Source of the DNA: Sporosarcina sp. P13
Lineage (GTDB): Bacteria > Bacillota > Bacilli > Bacillales_A > Planococcaceae
DNA: 64,000 nucleotides
Assembly: GCF_002743055.1 (NCBI RefSeq)
Contig: NZ_PDYM01000008.1
Location: 1 to 64,000, forward strand
Direction of reading: 5' to 3'
Below the pieces are notes generated by a model. It was given only the letters and a program-made list of their open reading frames with translations. It was not told the origin of the DNA and did not search any database. Shown one piece after another: positions 36,278 through 45,907 of this stretch (the first letter of the stretch is position 1; every line of letters starts with the position of its first letter). The translations under genes were made by a program, and so were the position numbers.

Positions 36278-36435
36278 AGGTCAACTTTCTACCACCGCTT
36301 CGGCACGTGGGGGATTGCCTCCCGCCAGGAGCCAACAAGCGAAGGTCGCGCTAGTTGTCTCCTGGCTTCGGCCGACCCCGCAGTTGTGCCTTCGCTTTTT
36401 GAGTACAAGGTAGATTGGATGGGCTTTGGTACATA
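36278..36435. repeat. Structured repeat, family A, copy 2
   Basis: Second copy, almost identical in the outer parts (CCGCTTCGGCACGTGGGGG; GACCCCGCAGTTGTGCC) but with a different terminal stem, GCCAGGAG (36324-36331) / CTCCTGGC (36359-36366). Compared with copy 1 three base pairs change on both sides (A-T to G-C, A-T to C-G, A-T to G-C), so pairing is kept. This is direct evidence that the folded form has been under selection. Confidence 0.82.
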
Positions 36436-36460
36436 GTAAAATCACTTTTAGACTTTAAAG

Positions 36461-36665
36461 TACTATGCCACTTACTTCCACTCACAAAACGTAGGCGCCT
36501 TACAAGCGGTAGGCGAAGCAATAAGACAGAGAGGCGCTCTTCCTTTCTGGCTTATTGCGGGAGCCATCCGCCAGCGCCGAAGTGAGTACAGTGACGATCA
36601 CTTCTCTACATACAGAAGCGGATTGAAGTGGCTAGAACTTACTGAAACCCTTACTAACTTCAACG
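36461..36665. repeat. Structured repeat, family B, copy 1
   Basis: First of four tandem copies (period 203-206 nt). The core (36493-36578) folds as one long hairpin: GGCGC/GCGCC, GCGG/CCGC, GGC/GCC, GCAATAAG (36518-36525) / CTTATTGC (36551-36558), CAGAGAGG/CCTTTCTG and a 7-nt loop. ACTCAC before and GTGAGT after can extend it. The ~100 nt between cores is also conserved (TACAGAAGCG, CTTACTAACTTCAA). Confidence 0.85.
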
Positions 36666-36868
36666 TACTATCACTTACTTCCACTCACAAAACGAAGGCG
36701 CCTTACAAGCGGTAGGCGAAGCAATAAGACGGATAGGCGCCCTTCCTATCTGGCTTATTGCGGGAGCCATCCGCCAGCGCCGAAGTGGGTACAGTGATGA
36801 ATTACTTCCCACATACAGAAGCGAATTGATGTGTCCAGAACTTACTGAATCGCTTACTAACTTCAATA
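36666..36868. repeat. Structured repeat, family B, copy 2
   Basis: Core at 36696-36781. The apical stem is CGGATAGG/CCTATCTG instead of CAGAGAGG/CCTTTCTG: one pair changes on both sides (G-U to U-A) and one becomes a G-U wobble, so pairing is preserved. Confidence 0.85.
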
Positions 36869-37074
36869 AACTATGCAACTTACTTCCCTCCACTAAACGA
36901 AGGCGCCTTACAAGCGGTAGGCGGAGCAATAAGACGGATAGGTGTTCTTCCTATCTGGCTTATTGCGGGAGCCATCCGCCAGCGCCGAAGTGGGTACAGT
37001 GATGAATTACTTAACAAAATTCAGAAGCGGATCAAAGTGTCTAGAAATTACTGAATTCCTTACTAACTTCAACG
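36869..37074. repeat. Structured repeat, family B, copy 3
   Basis: Core starts at 36901. Stem identical to copy 2; the apical loop differs (TGTTCTT instead of CGCCCTT), showing that substitutions collect in the loop. Confidence 0.85.
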
Positions 37075-37215
37075 GACTATGCCACTTACTTCCCCTTACC
37101 AAACGAAGGCGCCTTACAAGCGGTAGGCGGAGCGATGAGACAGAGAGGTGCTCTCCCTTTCCGGCTCACGCGGAAGCCATCCGCCAGCGCTAAATTGAGT
37201 ACAATGATCAACACT
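37075..37215. repeat. Structured repeat, family B, copy 4 (last, diverged)
   Basis: Core 37107-37190. GCGATGAG (37132-37139) / CTCACGC (37165-37171) replaces GCAATAAG/CTTATTGC, with two A-T pairs turned into G-C on both strands and one base deleted. The 3' flank is shorter than in the other copies and ends before the cysH promoter. Confidence 0.83.
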
Positions 37216-37277
37216 TGAGCCTTTTATTATTAATAATACAAGCTATCAATGTTTAAATCCTACTATTCTAATTAGTA

Positions 37278-37305
37278 TTGACTATTTTAAATTATCTGCT
37301 AAACT
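37278..37305 (+). promoter_or_regulatory. Promoter of the cysH operon
   Basis: -35 TTGACT (37278-37283), 16-nt spacer, -10 TAAACT (37300-37305), about 33 nt before the start codon. AATCCTAC (37256-37263) just upstream resembles the AATCCTAT half-site at the cysJ promoter. No S-box or T-box leader is present; the leader is short. Confidence 0.68.
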
Positions 37306-37338
37306 ATAGGAAATATTACAAGTTAGCGGGGGGATGGA

Positions 37339-38046
37339 ATGGTCACATTTGAATCGTGGAAAGAGTCTTCAGTGTTGCCTGAGTTTCCGAAAGGTTCTGA
37401 GACAAAAGGAGCTTCTGAAGTTTTGCAGTGGGCTTATGATCATTATGAGGAAGAACTTGTCTACGCATGTAGCTTTGGAATTGAAGGAATTGTTTTGCTT
37501 GAACTGATTTCACGCGTGAAGCCAGATGCGAAAATTATTTTTTTAGATACCAACTATCACTTCAAGGAAACGTATGAAACGATTGAAAAAGTTAAGAAAC
37601 GTTATCCGCAACTTCAAATTCATCTGCAACAACCAACATTGACTATCGAGGAGCAAACAGAACAATACGGCTTGGATTTATGGAAGACTAATCCGAACCA
37701 ATGTTGTGATTTGCGTAAGATCAAACCTTTAGAAGTAGCTATCTCATCTTCTACAGCTTGGATATCTGGTTTACGCAGAGAGCAATCCGAGAATAGAAAG
37801 TCTACTGAATATCTCAATCAAGATCAACGCTTTGAAAAAATCAAAGTATGTCCACTCATTCATTGGACATGGAAAGATGTTTGGCGTTTTGTTCATAAAC
37901 ACCAACTTGAATACAACATACTTCACGATCAAGGGTTCCCAAGCATTGGATGTGCAACGTGTACGAAACCAGCTTTCACAGAAGAAGATATGCGCTCCGG
38001 ACGCTGGAGCGGAAGCGGCAAGACAGAATGCGGTTTGCATACGTAA
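37339..38046 (+). CDS. cysH: Phosphoadenylyl-/adenylyl-sulfate reductase
   Basis: 235 residues. PAPS reductase fold with the PP-loop (YACSFGIEG) and the catalytic ECGLH motif at the very C-terminus. The additional CC (NQCCDLRK) and CxxC (GCATCTKP) pairs bind a [4Fe-4S] cluster, typical of enzymes that reduce APS and, in B. subtilis, also PAPS, to sulfite using thioredoxin. First gene of the sulfate-assimilation operon, with a promoter at 37278-37305 and a GGGGGG SD. An alternative ATG two codons upstream cannot be excluded. Confidence 0.95.
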   Translation: MVTFESWKESSVLPEFPKGSETKGASEVLQWAYDHYEEELVYACSFGIEGIVLLELISRVKPDAKIIFLDTNYHFKETYETIEKVKKRYPQLQIHLQQPTLTIEEQTEQYGLDLWKTNPNQCCDLRKIKPLEVAISSSTAWISGLRREQSENRKSTEYLNQDQRFEKIKVCPLIHWTWKDVWRFVHKHQLEYNILHDQGFPSIGCATCTKPAFTEEDMRSGRWSGSGKTECGLHT

Positions 38047-38113
38047 ATTTTTTATCTTCAAAACCGAGTATTTCTATATGACTTATTATATAAAAAGGAT
38101 AGGTGTTTAAACA

Positions 38114-39256
38114 ATGACAACAATACAACCTCATGGCGGTACTTTAGTAAATCTATATAATCCTTCACTTTCAATCGAAGGGTTAAACAAAACGATTTCG
38201 ATTGATGCAACAGCAGTAAGCGATTTGGAACTAATTGCAACAGGTGCATACAGTCCCCTCACAGGATTTTTGACTGCTGAAGATTATCACTCCGTAGTAA
38301 ATAATATTCGACTAGCCGATGGAACGGTTTGGAGTTTACCAATTACGTTACCTGTAAAAGACCACTCACTTTATTCAGTGGGAGAAACGGTGCTACTAGA
38401 ATTCGAAGGAGCCGTCTATGGAACGCTAGAAATCAAAGATATTTTTTCTCCCAATCAATTAGAAGAAGCAGTGAAAGTATATAAAACAGCAGATCGCAAA
38501 CATCCAGGCGTTGCAAAATTACTAGACCGTGGCCATGTATACATTGGAGGACCAATAAAATTAATCAAACGAATTGAACGGAAAAACTTTGCAGAATTTT
38601 ATTTTGATCCAGCAGAAACACGTCAAGCGTTTAAGGAGAACAGTTGGAAGAAAATTGTCGGATTCCAAACGCGCAATCCAGTTCACCGTGCCCATGAATA
38701 CATCCAGAAAACAGCGCTTGAAATTGTAGATGCATTGCTGTTGAACCCTTTAGTAGGTGAAACGAAATCCGATGATATTCCAGCTGATGTTCGGATGGAA
38801 AGTTACCAAGTATTATTGCGTGATTATTACCCTGCAGATCGTGTGAAATTGGCCGTGTTCCCAGCTGCAATGCGCTATGCCGGTCCTCGCGAAGCTATTT
38901 TCCACGCGCTTGTACGAAAGAATTATGGTTGTACACACTTTATCGTTGGACGTGATCACGCTGGGGTTGGCGACTACTACGGAACATATGAAGCACAAGA
39001 AATCTTCTCCAATTTCACGGCAGAAGAAATCGGTATTACGCTATTATTCTTTGAACATAGCTTCTTCTGTAAATCATGTGGCAACATGGCAACACCGAAA
39101 ACATGCCCTCACACGAGTGAAAACCACGTTATTTTATCTGGGACAAAAGTACGTGAAATGCTGAAGAACGGCATTTTACCTCCAGCAGAATTCAGCCGTA
39201 AAGAAGTGGTAAACGTCTTGATCAATGGCTTAAAAGAAAAAGAACTGGTGAAGTGA
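38114..39256 (+). CDS. sat: Sulfate adenylyltransferase (ATP sulfurylase)
   Basis: 380 residues, the monofunctional Bacillus length without a fused kinase domain. Active-site motifs [12 protein letters not shown] and [12 protein letters not shown] are complete, and a zinc-type cysteine cluster, [13 protein letters not shown], is present near the C-terminus. It makes adenosine 5'-phosphosulfate from sulfate and ATP. It follows cysH directly (67 nt); the sulfate permease gene cysP found between them in B. subtilis is missing. SD AAAGGATAGG precedes the ATG. Confidence 0.96.
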   Translation: MTTIQPHGGTLVNLYNPSLSIEGLNKTISIDATAVSDLELIATGAYSPLTGFLTAEDYHSVVNNIRLADGTVWSLPITLPVKDHSLYSVGETVLLEFEGAVYGTLEIKDIFSPNQLEEAVKVYKTADRKHPGVAKLLDRGHVYIGGPIKLIKRIERKNFAEFYFDPAETRQAFKENSWKKIVGFQTRNPVHRAHEYIQKTALEIVDALLLNPLVGETKSDDIPADVRMESYQVLLRDYYPADRVKLAVFPAAMRYAGPREAIFHALVRKNYGCTHFIVGRDHAGVGDYYGTYEAQEIFSNFTAEEIGITLLFFEHSFFCKSCGNMATPKTCPHTSENHVILSGTKVREMLKNGILPPAEFSRKEVVNVLINGLKEKELVK

Positions 39257-39267
39257 GGAGAAACGAT

Positions 39268-39864
39268 ATGACAAAGAATATTGTATGGCATGACCAATTA
39301 ATCTCGAAACAACAACAACGGGATAAAAACCGCCACCATAGCGCGGTTCTCTACTTCACTGGTCTCTCCGGATCGGGTAAGTCCACAATCGCAAACGCAG
39401 CCGCTCGCCGGTTACATGATTTGGGCGCTAATACGTATGTACTCGATGGTGACAATGTACGCCACGGTTTGAATAAAGATCTTGGGTTTTCGGATGAAGC
39501 ACGAAAAGAAAATATCCGTAGAATCGGTGAAGTTTCGAAACTATTTATTGATAGCGGTCAACTTGTTTTCACGGCATTCATCTCCCCTTTTCAGGAGGAT
39601 CGCGATAGCGTACGGAGTTTAGTAGAAGAGGATGAGTTTGTGGAAGTCTATATTAGCTGTCCACTCGACGCTTGTGAACAGCGTGACCCTAAAGGTTTAT
39701 ATGAGAAAGCACGTGCGGGTGTGATTCCGGAATTCACGGGTATCTCCTCTCCTTACGAAGCACCTGTAACACCAGAACTAACTTTGGAAACTGACAAGTA
39801 TACGGTAGATGAATGTGTAGAACAATTAATCGGCTACTTACGCGATAAAAAATGGATTAACTAA
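39268..39864 (+). CDS. cysC: Adenylyl-sulfate kinase
   Basis: 198 residues from the ATG at 39268, which has GAGGAG 7 nt upstream; an in-frame start at 39253 would overlap sat. P-loop GLSGSGKST, DGDNVRHGLN and the lid FISPFQEDRDSVR are complete. It phosphorylates APS to PAPS. Third gene of the cysH operon, 11 nt after sat. Confidence 0.95.
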   Translation: MTKNIVWHDQLISKQQQRDKNRHHSAVLYFTGLSGSGKSTIANAAARRLHDLGANTYVLDGDNVRHGLNKDLGFSDEARKENIRRIGEVSKLFIDSGQLVFTAFISPFQEDRDSVRSLVEEDEFVEVYISCPLDACEQRDPKGLYEKARAGVIPEFTGISSPYEAPVTPELTLETDKYTVDECVEQLIGYLRDKKWIN

Positions 39865-39888
39865 TGGAATAACTGAGGAGTGATTGGA

Positions 39889-40665
39889 ATGGGAAAAGTA
39901 TGGTTAGTCGGTGCAGGTCCAGGTGATCCTGATTTATTGACCGTCAAAGCAGTAAAAGCGATACAGCAAGCGGATGTAATTCTTTATGACAGACTGATCA
40001 ATCAAGAAATTCTGCAATATGCAAAATCAGACGCAGAGTTGATTTTTGTTGGTAAGCTACCGAAGCATCATTTTGTACAGCAAGATATGATCAATTTCTT
40101 ATTGGTCAAACACGCGAAGCTAGGTAAACATGTCGTCCGTCTAAAAGGTGGCGATCCATTTATATTCGGTCGTGGCGGTGAAGAAGCAGCGTTTGTGGTA
40201 GAGCACCACATCCCATTCGAAGTGATTCCAGGCATAACGTCTGGAATCGCAGCTCCTGCTTATGCAGGTATTCCTGTTACGCACAGGGATTACAGTGCTT
40301 CATTTGCTATTGTAACAGGTCATCGAAAAGAAGGTGTAGAGGAAGCTGAAAAATGGCAGGCGCTTGCGAAAGGTATAGATACGCTTGCTATTTACATGGG
40401 AGTCAGCAATCTTCCGTATATCGAGAAGCAATTGATTGACCATGGAAAAGATCCAAATACACCAGTCGCCTTCATCCATTGGGGTACGACAGATGCTCAG
40501 CGTACTGTTACAGCGACGCTTAGTACAATGTCTGAAACAGCGCAGAAAGAAAATGTTATTAATCCAAGTATGATTGTCATCGGTGAAGTCGTCCGCTTAC
40601 ATGATGAGTTGCAATGGTTTGAAGAGTCTAGTGCAGAACGTCGCCTACATGAGGCAATAGTATGA
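39889..40665 (+). CDS. sumT: Uroporphyrinogen-III C-methyltransferase
   Basis: 258 residues from the ATG at 39889 (SD GAGGAG, 8 nt). SAM-dependent tetrapyrrole methylase fold: VGAGPGDPDLLTVKA at the N-terminus, VVRLKGGDPFIFGRGGEEA and GITSGIAAPAYAGIPVTHR (each a standard SumT motif). It converts uroporphyrinogen III to precorrin-2, the first step toward siroheme. It equals ylnD of B. subtilis. Its end overlaps the start of sirB by ATGA. Confidence 0.94.
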   Translation: MGKVWLVGAGPGDPDLLTVKAVKAIQQADVILYDRLINQEILQYAKSDAELIFVGKLPKHHFVQQDMINFLLVKHAKLGKHVVRLKGGDPFIFGRGGEEAAFVVEHHIPFEVIPGITSGIAAPAYAGIPVTHRDYSASFAIVTGHRKEGVEEAEKWQALAKGIDTLAIYMGVSNLPYIEKQLIDHGKDPNTPVAFIHWGTTDAQRTVTATLSTMSETAQKENVINPSMIVIGEVVRLHDELQWFEESSAERRLHEAIV

Positions 40666-41423
40666 GAGCGATTTTATATATTTGCCATGGCAGCCGCGTA
40701 AAGAAAGGACAGCAGGCTGCTTTGGCGTTCATCGAAAAGACTATGAAAACGAATGCCGTACCTATCCAGGAAGCTTGTTTCCTAGAGTTAGCTAAACCGT
40801 CAATAGCTGAAGGTGTAGCTCGTTGTATTGAACGTGGAGCAACAGAAATTGTCGCAATTCCGTTCTTGCTATTACGTGCAGGCCATGCAAATGTAGATAT
40901 TCCTACGGAGTTGCAGATAGTGGTGAACAATTATCCCGAAATTCCCGTGTACTATGGAGATCCAATTGGTGTAGATGCACGCATGGTCGATGTAATGATT
41001 GATCGACTACATGAAACGACGGAAGTAATTCCTGCAGACGCTACTGTTTTACTTATCGGACGTGGTAGTAGTGATCCTGCAACGAGAGAGGACTTTACGG
41101 AAATACAACGGATTTTCCAAGAGAAAACAGGATTACAACATGTCAGTGTCGGTTATTTAGCAGCATGCAGACCACGTTATGAAGATGAACTCACGAGATT
41201 ACTCGAGGCAAAGCCTACCAATCTATACATCCTACCCTATTTACTGTTTACCGGTATTTTAATGAAAACGATTGAACGTACTGTTAAGAAACTAAAGACA
41301 ACAACGGCGATTCATCTCTGTCCTGCACTTGGCTATGATCCAGCGATCCATTCGATTTTAAATGAAAGGGCAGATGAAGCAGTAGAAAGGAAGAGTGGAT
41401 TGCATGTTCCCAATTATGCTTGA
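40662..41423 (+). CDS. sirB: Sirohydrochlorin ferrochelatase
   Basis: 253 residues, two CbiX-type repeats: N-terminal half with the metal-site His in YICHGSR and IPFLLLRAGHANVDIP, C-terminal half with LLIGRGSSDP and ILPYLLFTG. It inserts Fe2+ into sirohydrochlorin to give siroheme (YlnE in B. subtilis). The start overlaps sumT by 4 nt and the end overlaps ylnF by 20 nt, so translation is coupled. Confidence 0.92.
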   Translation: MRAILYICHGSRVKKGQQAALAFIEKTMKTNAVPIQEACFLELAKPSIAEGVARCIERGATEIVAIPFLLLRAGHANVDIPTELQIVVNNYPEIPVYYGDPIGVDARMVDVMIDRLHETTEVIPADATVLLIGRGSSDPATREDFTEIQRIFQEKTGLQHVSVGYLAACRPRYEDELTRLLEAKPTNLYILPYLLFTGILMKTIERTVKKLKTTTAIHLCPALGYDPAIHSILNERADEAVERKSGLHVPNYA

Positions 41424-42045
41424 AAATTTGAAGGATTCAAAAGTAGTTGTCATCGGCGGCGGCAATGTAGCCTATCATAAAGTACTTAACTTACATCGGT
41501 TCGGCATTCATCCAATTGTCATCAGTCCAGTATTCCATCCCTGTCTTTTACTACTTGCGGATGAAGGGTCCGTACAACTTATTCAAAAGGAAGCGGATTG
41601 GAATGACGTAATAGACGCTTTTCTAACATTGCTTGTGACAGATAATGAACGTGTCAACGATCATCTAGCAGGGTTATTAAAAGCCCACGGGAAGCTAGTG
41701 GTTCATGCTTCCAATCCTTCCCTAGGTACTGCTCAAATCCCTGCCGTTGCCACCCGGGGAAAACTAATCATCAGTGTCTCAACCAGCGGGGCTAGCCCTT
41801 CTCTCGCGATGAAGATCCGGACAGAAATTGCTGAAACATATGACGAACGTTATGAAGACTATTTGGATTTTCTAGCGGACGTGCGACTCTATGTGAAGCA
41901 GCAAGTGACAGACCGTACAAAGCGCAGAAGTTGGTTAAAAGAAGCAATTGAACCTATTTACTTGAATAATCACGAAGAACGCCAGACATTCCTCAATGAG
42001 CTACAACTAGCTTTCCCTGTACAGCAAGAACAACAAATCCGGTAG
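41404..42045 (+). CDS. ylnF: Precorrin-2 dehydrogenase (siroheme synthase N-domain type)
   Basis: 213 residues from the ATG at 41404 with SD AAAGGAAGAG; it lies inside the 3' end of sirB. NAD-binding motif VVIGGGNVAYHK, then STSGASPSLAMKIRTEI, the substrate-binding segment of the CysG N-domain family. It oxidises precorrin-2 to sirohydrochlorin before SirB acts. Last gene of the operon, followed by a terminator. Its length fits YlnF/SirC. Confidence 0.92.
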   Translation: MFPIMLENLKDSKVVVIGGGNVAYHKVLNLHRFGIHPIVISPVFHPCLLLLADEGSVQLIQKEADWNDVIDAFLTLLVTDNERVNDHLAGLLKAHGKLVVHASNPSLGTAQIPAVATRGKLIISVSTSGASPSLAMKIRTEIAETYDERYEDYLDFLADVRLYVKQQVTDRTKRRSWLKEAIEPIYLNNHEERQTFLNELQLAFPVQQEQQIR

Positions 42046-42075
42046 AAGCCAATTCGCTTTTACCGGATTTTTATA
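42036..42075 (+). terminator. Terminator of the cysH operon
   Basis: AAATCCGGTA / TACCGGATTTTTAT with a loop of about 19 nt, overlapping the ylnF stop codon. The 120 nt between this and the next terminator hold no recognisable gene. Confidence 0.85.
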
Positions 42076-42196
42076 ACTTCTAAGAGTGAAGCGGAAAGGT
42101 ACCGTTACGCCGCATTCAGGGTGGATTATTCCGGTTTGCAGCGTAAATTTCGGGTCACCGAACAAATATTTAGCCATTTATCTTTTCTATTCAAAA

Positions 42197-42232
42197 ACGA
42201 GCCACCTGAGTTTCCCCAAATGGCTCGTTGTC
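42197..42232 (-). terminator. Terminator of cysJI
   Basis: On the minus strand ACGAGCCA / TGGCTCGTTTTT brackets a loop of about 15 nt; it lies just after the cysI stop codon. Confidence 0.82.
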
Positions 42233-42234
42233 GT

Positions 42235-43962
42235 TTATACAGTGTGAAAATTAGTTCCGTCTGTTGTTTCTGCAACGATGCCAGCACGGATGACAAAGTC
42301 ACCGAAGCGCTCACCATCATTACGTTCTTTCGCATAACGCTTCAATATCGGTCCTAGCTCAGCTAAAATCTCTGCCTCACCAATATTCTCACGATAGATT
42401 TTACTTAGACGTTGTCCGGTAAAACCGCCACCCAAGTACATGTTATACTTACCTGGACCTTTTCCGATAAAGCCAAGTTCCGCTATTGCAGGACGTGCAC
42501 AGCCATTCGGGCAGCCTGTCATGCGCGTGATGATTTCTTGTTCACGCAGACCTGCATCGTCGAGTAAGCCTTCGATCTTTGTGATCAATGAAGGTAAATA
42601 ACGCTCTGCTTCAGCCATCGCCAAGCCGCACGTCGGTAACGCTACACAAGCCATTGAATTACGGCGTAGTGCTGATTGTTCCGAAGCATTCTCTAAATCG
42701 TAACGAGCGATAATCTCTTCGACTTTCTTCTTATTAGCGGCCGTCACATCACCAAGTACTAAGTTTTGATTCGGACTTAAGCGGAAATCACCCGTATGAA
42801 TTTCTGCAATTTCACGCAACGCTGTCATCAACTTATAGTTTTCCGTATCCCGAACGCGTCCATTCTCTATAAAGAACGTATAATTCCAGCGATTATTTAT
42901 TGCTTCTACCCAACCATAGCGGTCCCCGTTATGATCAAAGTGATACGGACGAGCTTCTTCTAGTTCCCATCCTAGACGGCTGTGAAGTTCTTCCACTAAC
43001 CAATCCAACCCACGTGAATCGATTGTGTACTTAAAACGTGCATATTTTCGTACAGATCGGTTACCATTATCACGCTGAATCATCATTAAATGTTTTGCCA
43101 CTTCAACGACTTGATTGGCTGGAATATATCCAATTGAACGTGCAAGTTGAGGATACGTTTGCTCATCCCCATGTGCCATCCCCATTCCACCACCTACTAC
43201 TACGTTAAAGCCAACTAGTTTTTTCTCTTCAGCAATAGCAATTAAACCAATATCTTGCGAGAAGACATCTATATCATTCATTGGAGGGACTGCGATACCG
43301 ATTTTGAACTTTCTTGGCAAATACGTTGCACCGTAGACCGGCTCTACTTCTACGCCTTCCGTACTATCAATTACTTTTTCTTCATCCAGCCATATTTCAT
43401 GGTAAGCATTCGTCTGCGGCAATAAATCTTCACTTAGTCGCTTTGACCACTCGTAGACTTCCGCATGAATGGTTGTTTCATTTGGATTCGGGCTACACAT
43501 TATATTTCGGTTGACGTCACCACAAGCCGCAATTGAATCCAATAAAGCATCGTTCATTTCCTGGATATTCTTTTTCATATTCCACTTCAAAATCCCATGC
43601 ATCTGGAATGCTTGACGTGTCGTTAACTTTAGTGTGCCATTACCATATTTATGTGCTAATTCATCCATAACAAGCCATTGTTTCGGTGTTGCGATACCAG
43701 CTGGTGTCCGCACGCGTATCATGAACTGATACGCTGGCTCTAGTTTTTGACGCTGTCGCTCTGTCCGTAAATCACGATCATCTTGCAAGTAACTACCGTG
43801 GAATTTCATCAGACGGTTATCGTCATCAGGAATTCCCGAACTTAATGAATCGGCCATCGTCTCAATCAAATTCCCACGCAGGTAATCACTTTCAATTTTA
43901 ATTTCTTCTACATCACTTGGTGGTCCATCCTGTATGTGGACCGGCTTAGTCGTTGAACTCAT
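42235..43962 (-). CDS. cysI: Sulfite reductase (NADPH) hemoprotein beta-subunit
   Basis: 575 residues. Two ferredoxin-like/siroheme half repeats: [16 protein letters not shown] near residue 90, [11 protein letters not shown] and [14 protein letters not shown] in the first half, and the [4Fe-4S]/siroheme cysteines in [10 protein letters not shown] and [10 protein letters not shown]. It reduces sulfite to sulfide with siroheme and electrons from CysJ. It lies 24 nt after cysJ in the same operon. The siroheme comes from the convergent operon beside it. Confidence 0.96.
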   Translation of the reverse strand: MSSTTKPVHIQDGPPSDVEEIKIESDYLRGNLIETMADSLSSGIPDDDNRLMKFHGSYLQDDRDLRTERQRQKLEPAYQFMIRVRTPAGIATPKQWLVMDELAHKYGNGTLKLTTRQAFQMHGILKWNMKKNIQEMNDALLDSIAACGDVNRNIMCSPNPNETTIHAEVYEWSKRLSEDLLPQTNAYHEIWLDEEKVIDSTEGVEVEPVYGATYLPRKFKIGIAVPPMNDIDVFSQDIGLIAIAEEKKLVGFNVVVGGGMGMAHGDEQTYPQLARSIGYIPANQVVEVAKHLMMIQRDNGNRSVRKYARFKYTIDSRGLDWLVEELHSRLGWELEEARPYHFDHNGDRYGWVEAINNRWNYTFFIENGRVRDTENYKLMTALREIAEIHTGDFRLSPNQNLVLGDVTAANKKKVEEIIARYDLENASEQSALRRNSMACVALPTCGLAMAEAERYLPSLITKIEGLLDDAGLREQEIITRMTGCPNGCARPAIAELGFIGKGPGKYNMYLGGGFTGQRLSKIYRENIGEAEILAELGPILKRYAKERNDGERFGDFVIRAGIVAETTDGTNFHTV

Positions 43963-43986
43963 TTCAGCAATCCCCTTTCCAGTGGT

Positions 43987-45807
43987 TCAATATACGTCTC
44001 GTTGATATCGCTTGTCTTGAATTAATTGTGTTATGAACTGCTCCGCTTCTTCAAGTGACTTGCCGCCTTCTTGTTGTAGAATTTCTAGCAATGTCGCATG
44101 AACGTCTTTCGCCATGTTTTGCTCGTCTCCACAAACGTAGATCGTTGCACCATCTACAATCCATTGATAAAGTTCTGAACTCGCTTGCTTCATCCGGTGT
44201 TGCACATAGACCTTTTCATCAGTATCACGAGAGAATGCTACATCAAGACGTGTCAACGCACCGTCCTTCACATAGTTCTGCCACTCCGTTTGATAGTAGA
44301 AATCTGTTACATAGTGCTGTTCACCAAAGAATAGCCAGGACTTACCTTCTGCCCCTGTTTCACTACGCTCTTCAATGAATGATCGGAATGGTGCAATACC
44401 TGTTCCTGGACCAATCATGATGATCGGCGTTTCGGCATTTTCCGGTAGACGGAAGTTATCATTTTTATGAATATAAATCGGTAATGTATCACCCGGCTTA
44501 AGGTTTTCTGCACATTGGATAGAGCAAACGCCTTGACGGTCACGCCCATGCGCTTCATAACGCACGACACCTATAGTTAGATGCACTTCTTCGGGATTTG
44601 CTTCTAAACTGCTTGCGATAGAATACAATCTTGCAGGTAGCTTGCGTAAAATCCCTACAAACTGCTGCTCAGAAGCGGACAAAGGGCCGAAATCAGTCAG
44701 TGCATCTAGTACATCACGACCATCAATATACGCGCGTAACTCCTCGATATTTGCTGGATCCACTAATTGTTTCAGTTGTTCCGATTTTGAGTAATTTGAT
44801 AATTTTTCAAGCAATGGTTTTGTCAATACTGTTATTTCAAAATGATTCAATAATGCGATACGTAACGCCCGACGCTCACCTTGCGTATTAATTTCTACAG
44901 TTTCTTCAGGGTTCCATCTCCCCTCTCCTATAATCGCATCAACTAACTCGGAATTATTTTCAGGAAAAATCCCCACACTGTCTCCTGGTTGATACGTTAA
45001 CCCTGAGCCTTCCAATGAAAGTTCCAAGTGACGAGTCTCTTTATTGGATCCACGACCATTTAAGTTAATATTCTCCAAAACTTCCGCTTTAAACGGATTC
45101 GTTCGTGAGTATTGTGAAGAAGATGTACTCTCAACAGCTACAGTTGCCGCTGCGGATTGACCGCCTGTTTGAATTTGTAGTGATACTTCTACTGCTGCTA
45201 GCCATTGCGCTGCCGGCTCATCGTAATCTAAATCACAATCAACGCGTGGAGCTAGTGACGTTGCGCCAAGTTCTGATAGTTTCTGATCGAAATCAGCACC
45301 TGTCTTACAGAAAAACTCATATGAACTATCTCCAAGTGCAAGTACGGAATAATGCAGATGATCCAGCTTTGGTGCACGACGGCCATGTAGGAATTCATAT
45401 AATGGAAGCGCTGTGTCAGGTGGATCTCCTTCTCCATGCGTACTAACAACTAATAATAAATGCTCAATTTTCTTCAATGTATTCGGTTTGAAATCACTCA
45501 TAGATTGAATAGTTACCTCAAAGGACTGCTCCTTCAACTTCGCAGCTGCACGTTCAGCTACTCCTTGCCCATTTCCTGTTTGTGAACCATACAAAATTGT
45601 AATTTCTTTTACCGAAGTTGGTACTTCTATCACTGGACGTTCTAGCACAGCGACATCTGCACTCGGTGACGACGAAGCCCCCGCACTGACGGCTGTCAAA
45701 TATCCACTTAGCCAACTTTGCTGTGATTTTGTAATACCAGGTAGCAGACGATTGAGCAATTCCACTTGTTCTTCACTAAACGGACTGTTCGTCACTTGTA
45801 ACGCCAT
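43987..45807 (-). CDS. cysJ: Sulfite reductase (NADPH) flavoprotein alpha-subunit
   Basis: 606 residues from the ATG at 45807 (SD GAGGGTG); an in-frame GTG three codons upstream overlaps the SD. Domain order: flavodoxin FMN domain from about residue 70 (LYGSQTGNGQGVAE, STHGEGDPP), the FAD domain (RLYSIASS, GVCSIQCAE), and the NADPH domain (IGPGTGIAPFRSF, VYVCGDEQNMAKDV). It passes electrons from NADPH via FAD and FMN to CysI. Its promoter (45908-45936) sits between two arms of an inverted repeat. Confidence 0.96.
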   Translation of the reverse strand: MALQVTNSPFSEEQVELLNRLLPGITKSQQSWLSGYLTAVSAGASSSPSADVAVLERPVIEVPTSVKEITILYGSQTGNGQGVAERAAAKLKEQSFEVTIQSMSDFKPNTLKKIEHLLLVVSTHGEGDPPDTALPLYEFLHGRRAPKLDHLHYSVLALGDSSYEFFCKTGADFDQKLSELGATSLAPRVDCDLDYDEPAAQWLAAVEVSLQIQTGGQSAAATVAVESTSSSQYSRTNPFKAEVLENINLNGRGSNKETRHLELSLEGSGLTYQPGDSVGIFPENNSELVDAIIGEGRWNPEETVEINTQGERRALRIALLNHFEITVLTKPLLEKLSNYSKSEQLKQLVDPANIEELRAYIDGRDVLDALTDFGPLSASEQQFVGILRKLPARLYSIASSLEANPEEVHLTIGVVRYEAHGRDRQGVCSIQCAENLKPGDTLPIYIHKNDNFRLPENAETPIIMIGPGTGIAPFRSFIEERSETGAEGKSWLFFGEQHYVTDFYYQTEWQNYVKDGALTRLDVAFSRDTDEKVYVQHRMKQASSELYQWIVDGATIYVCGDEQNMAKDVHATLLEILQQEGGKSLEEAEQFITQLIQDKRYQRDVY

Positions 45808-45907
45808 ATTCATCACCCTCGCAAACTATTTTAGTATTCTCTTTTATTATCGTTTCATCAACAGCCGCCTGGCGAGCTTTGACGACAACTATGTTAAAGA
45901 TGATTTC

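Noticed and set aside
36461-37215. Possible CRISPR array in the tandem repeats
   Set aside because: Period of ~205 nt with similarity across whole units, no short repeats with unrelated spacers, and no cas genes.
36063-37215. Small open frames in the repeat block (about 60-84 codons, both strands)
   Set aside because: They run through the repeated hairpins, have no ribosome binding sites and recur only because the DNA is repeated.
45105-45446. 113-residue open frame on the plus strand
   Set aside because: Antisense to cysJ.
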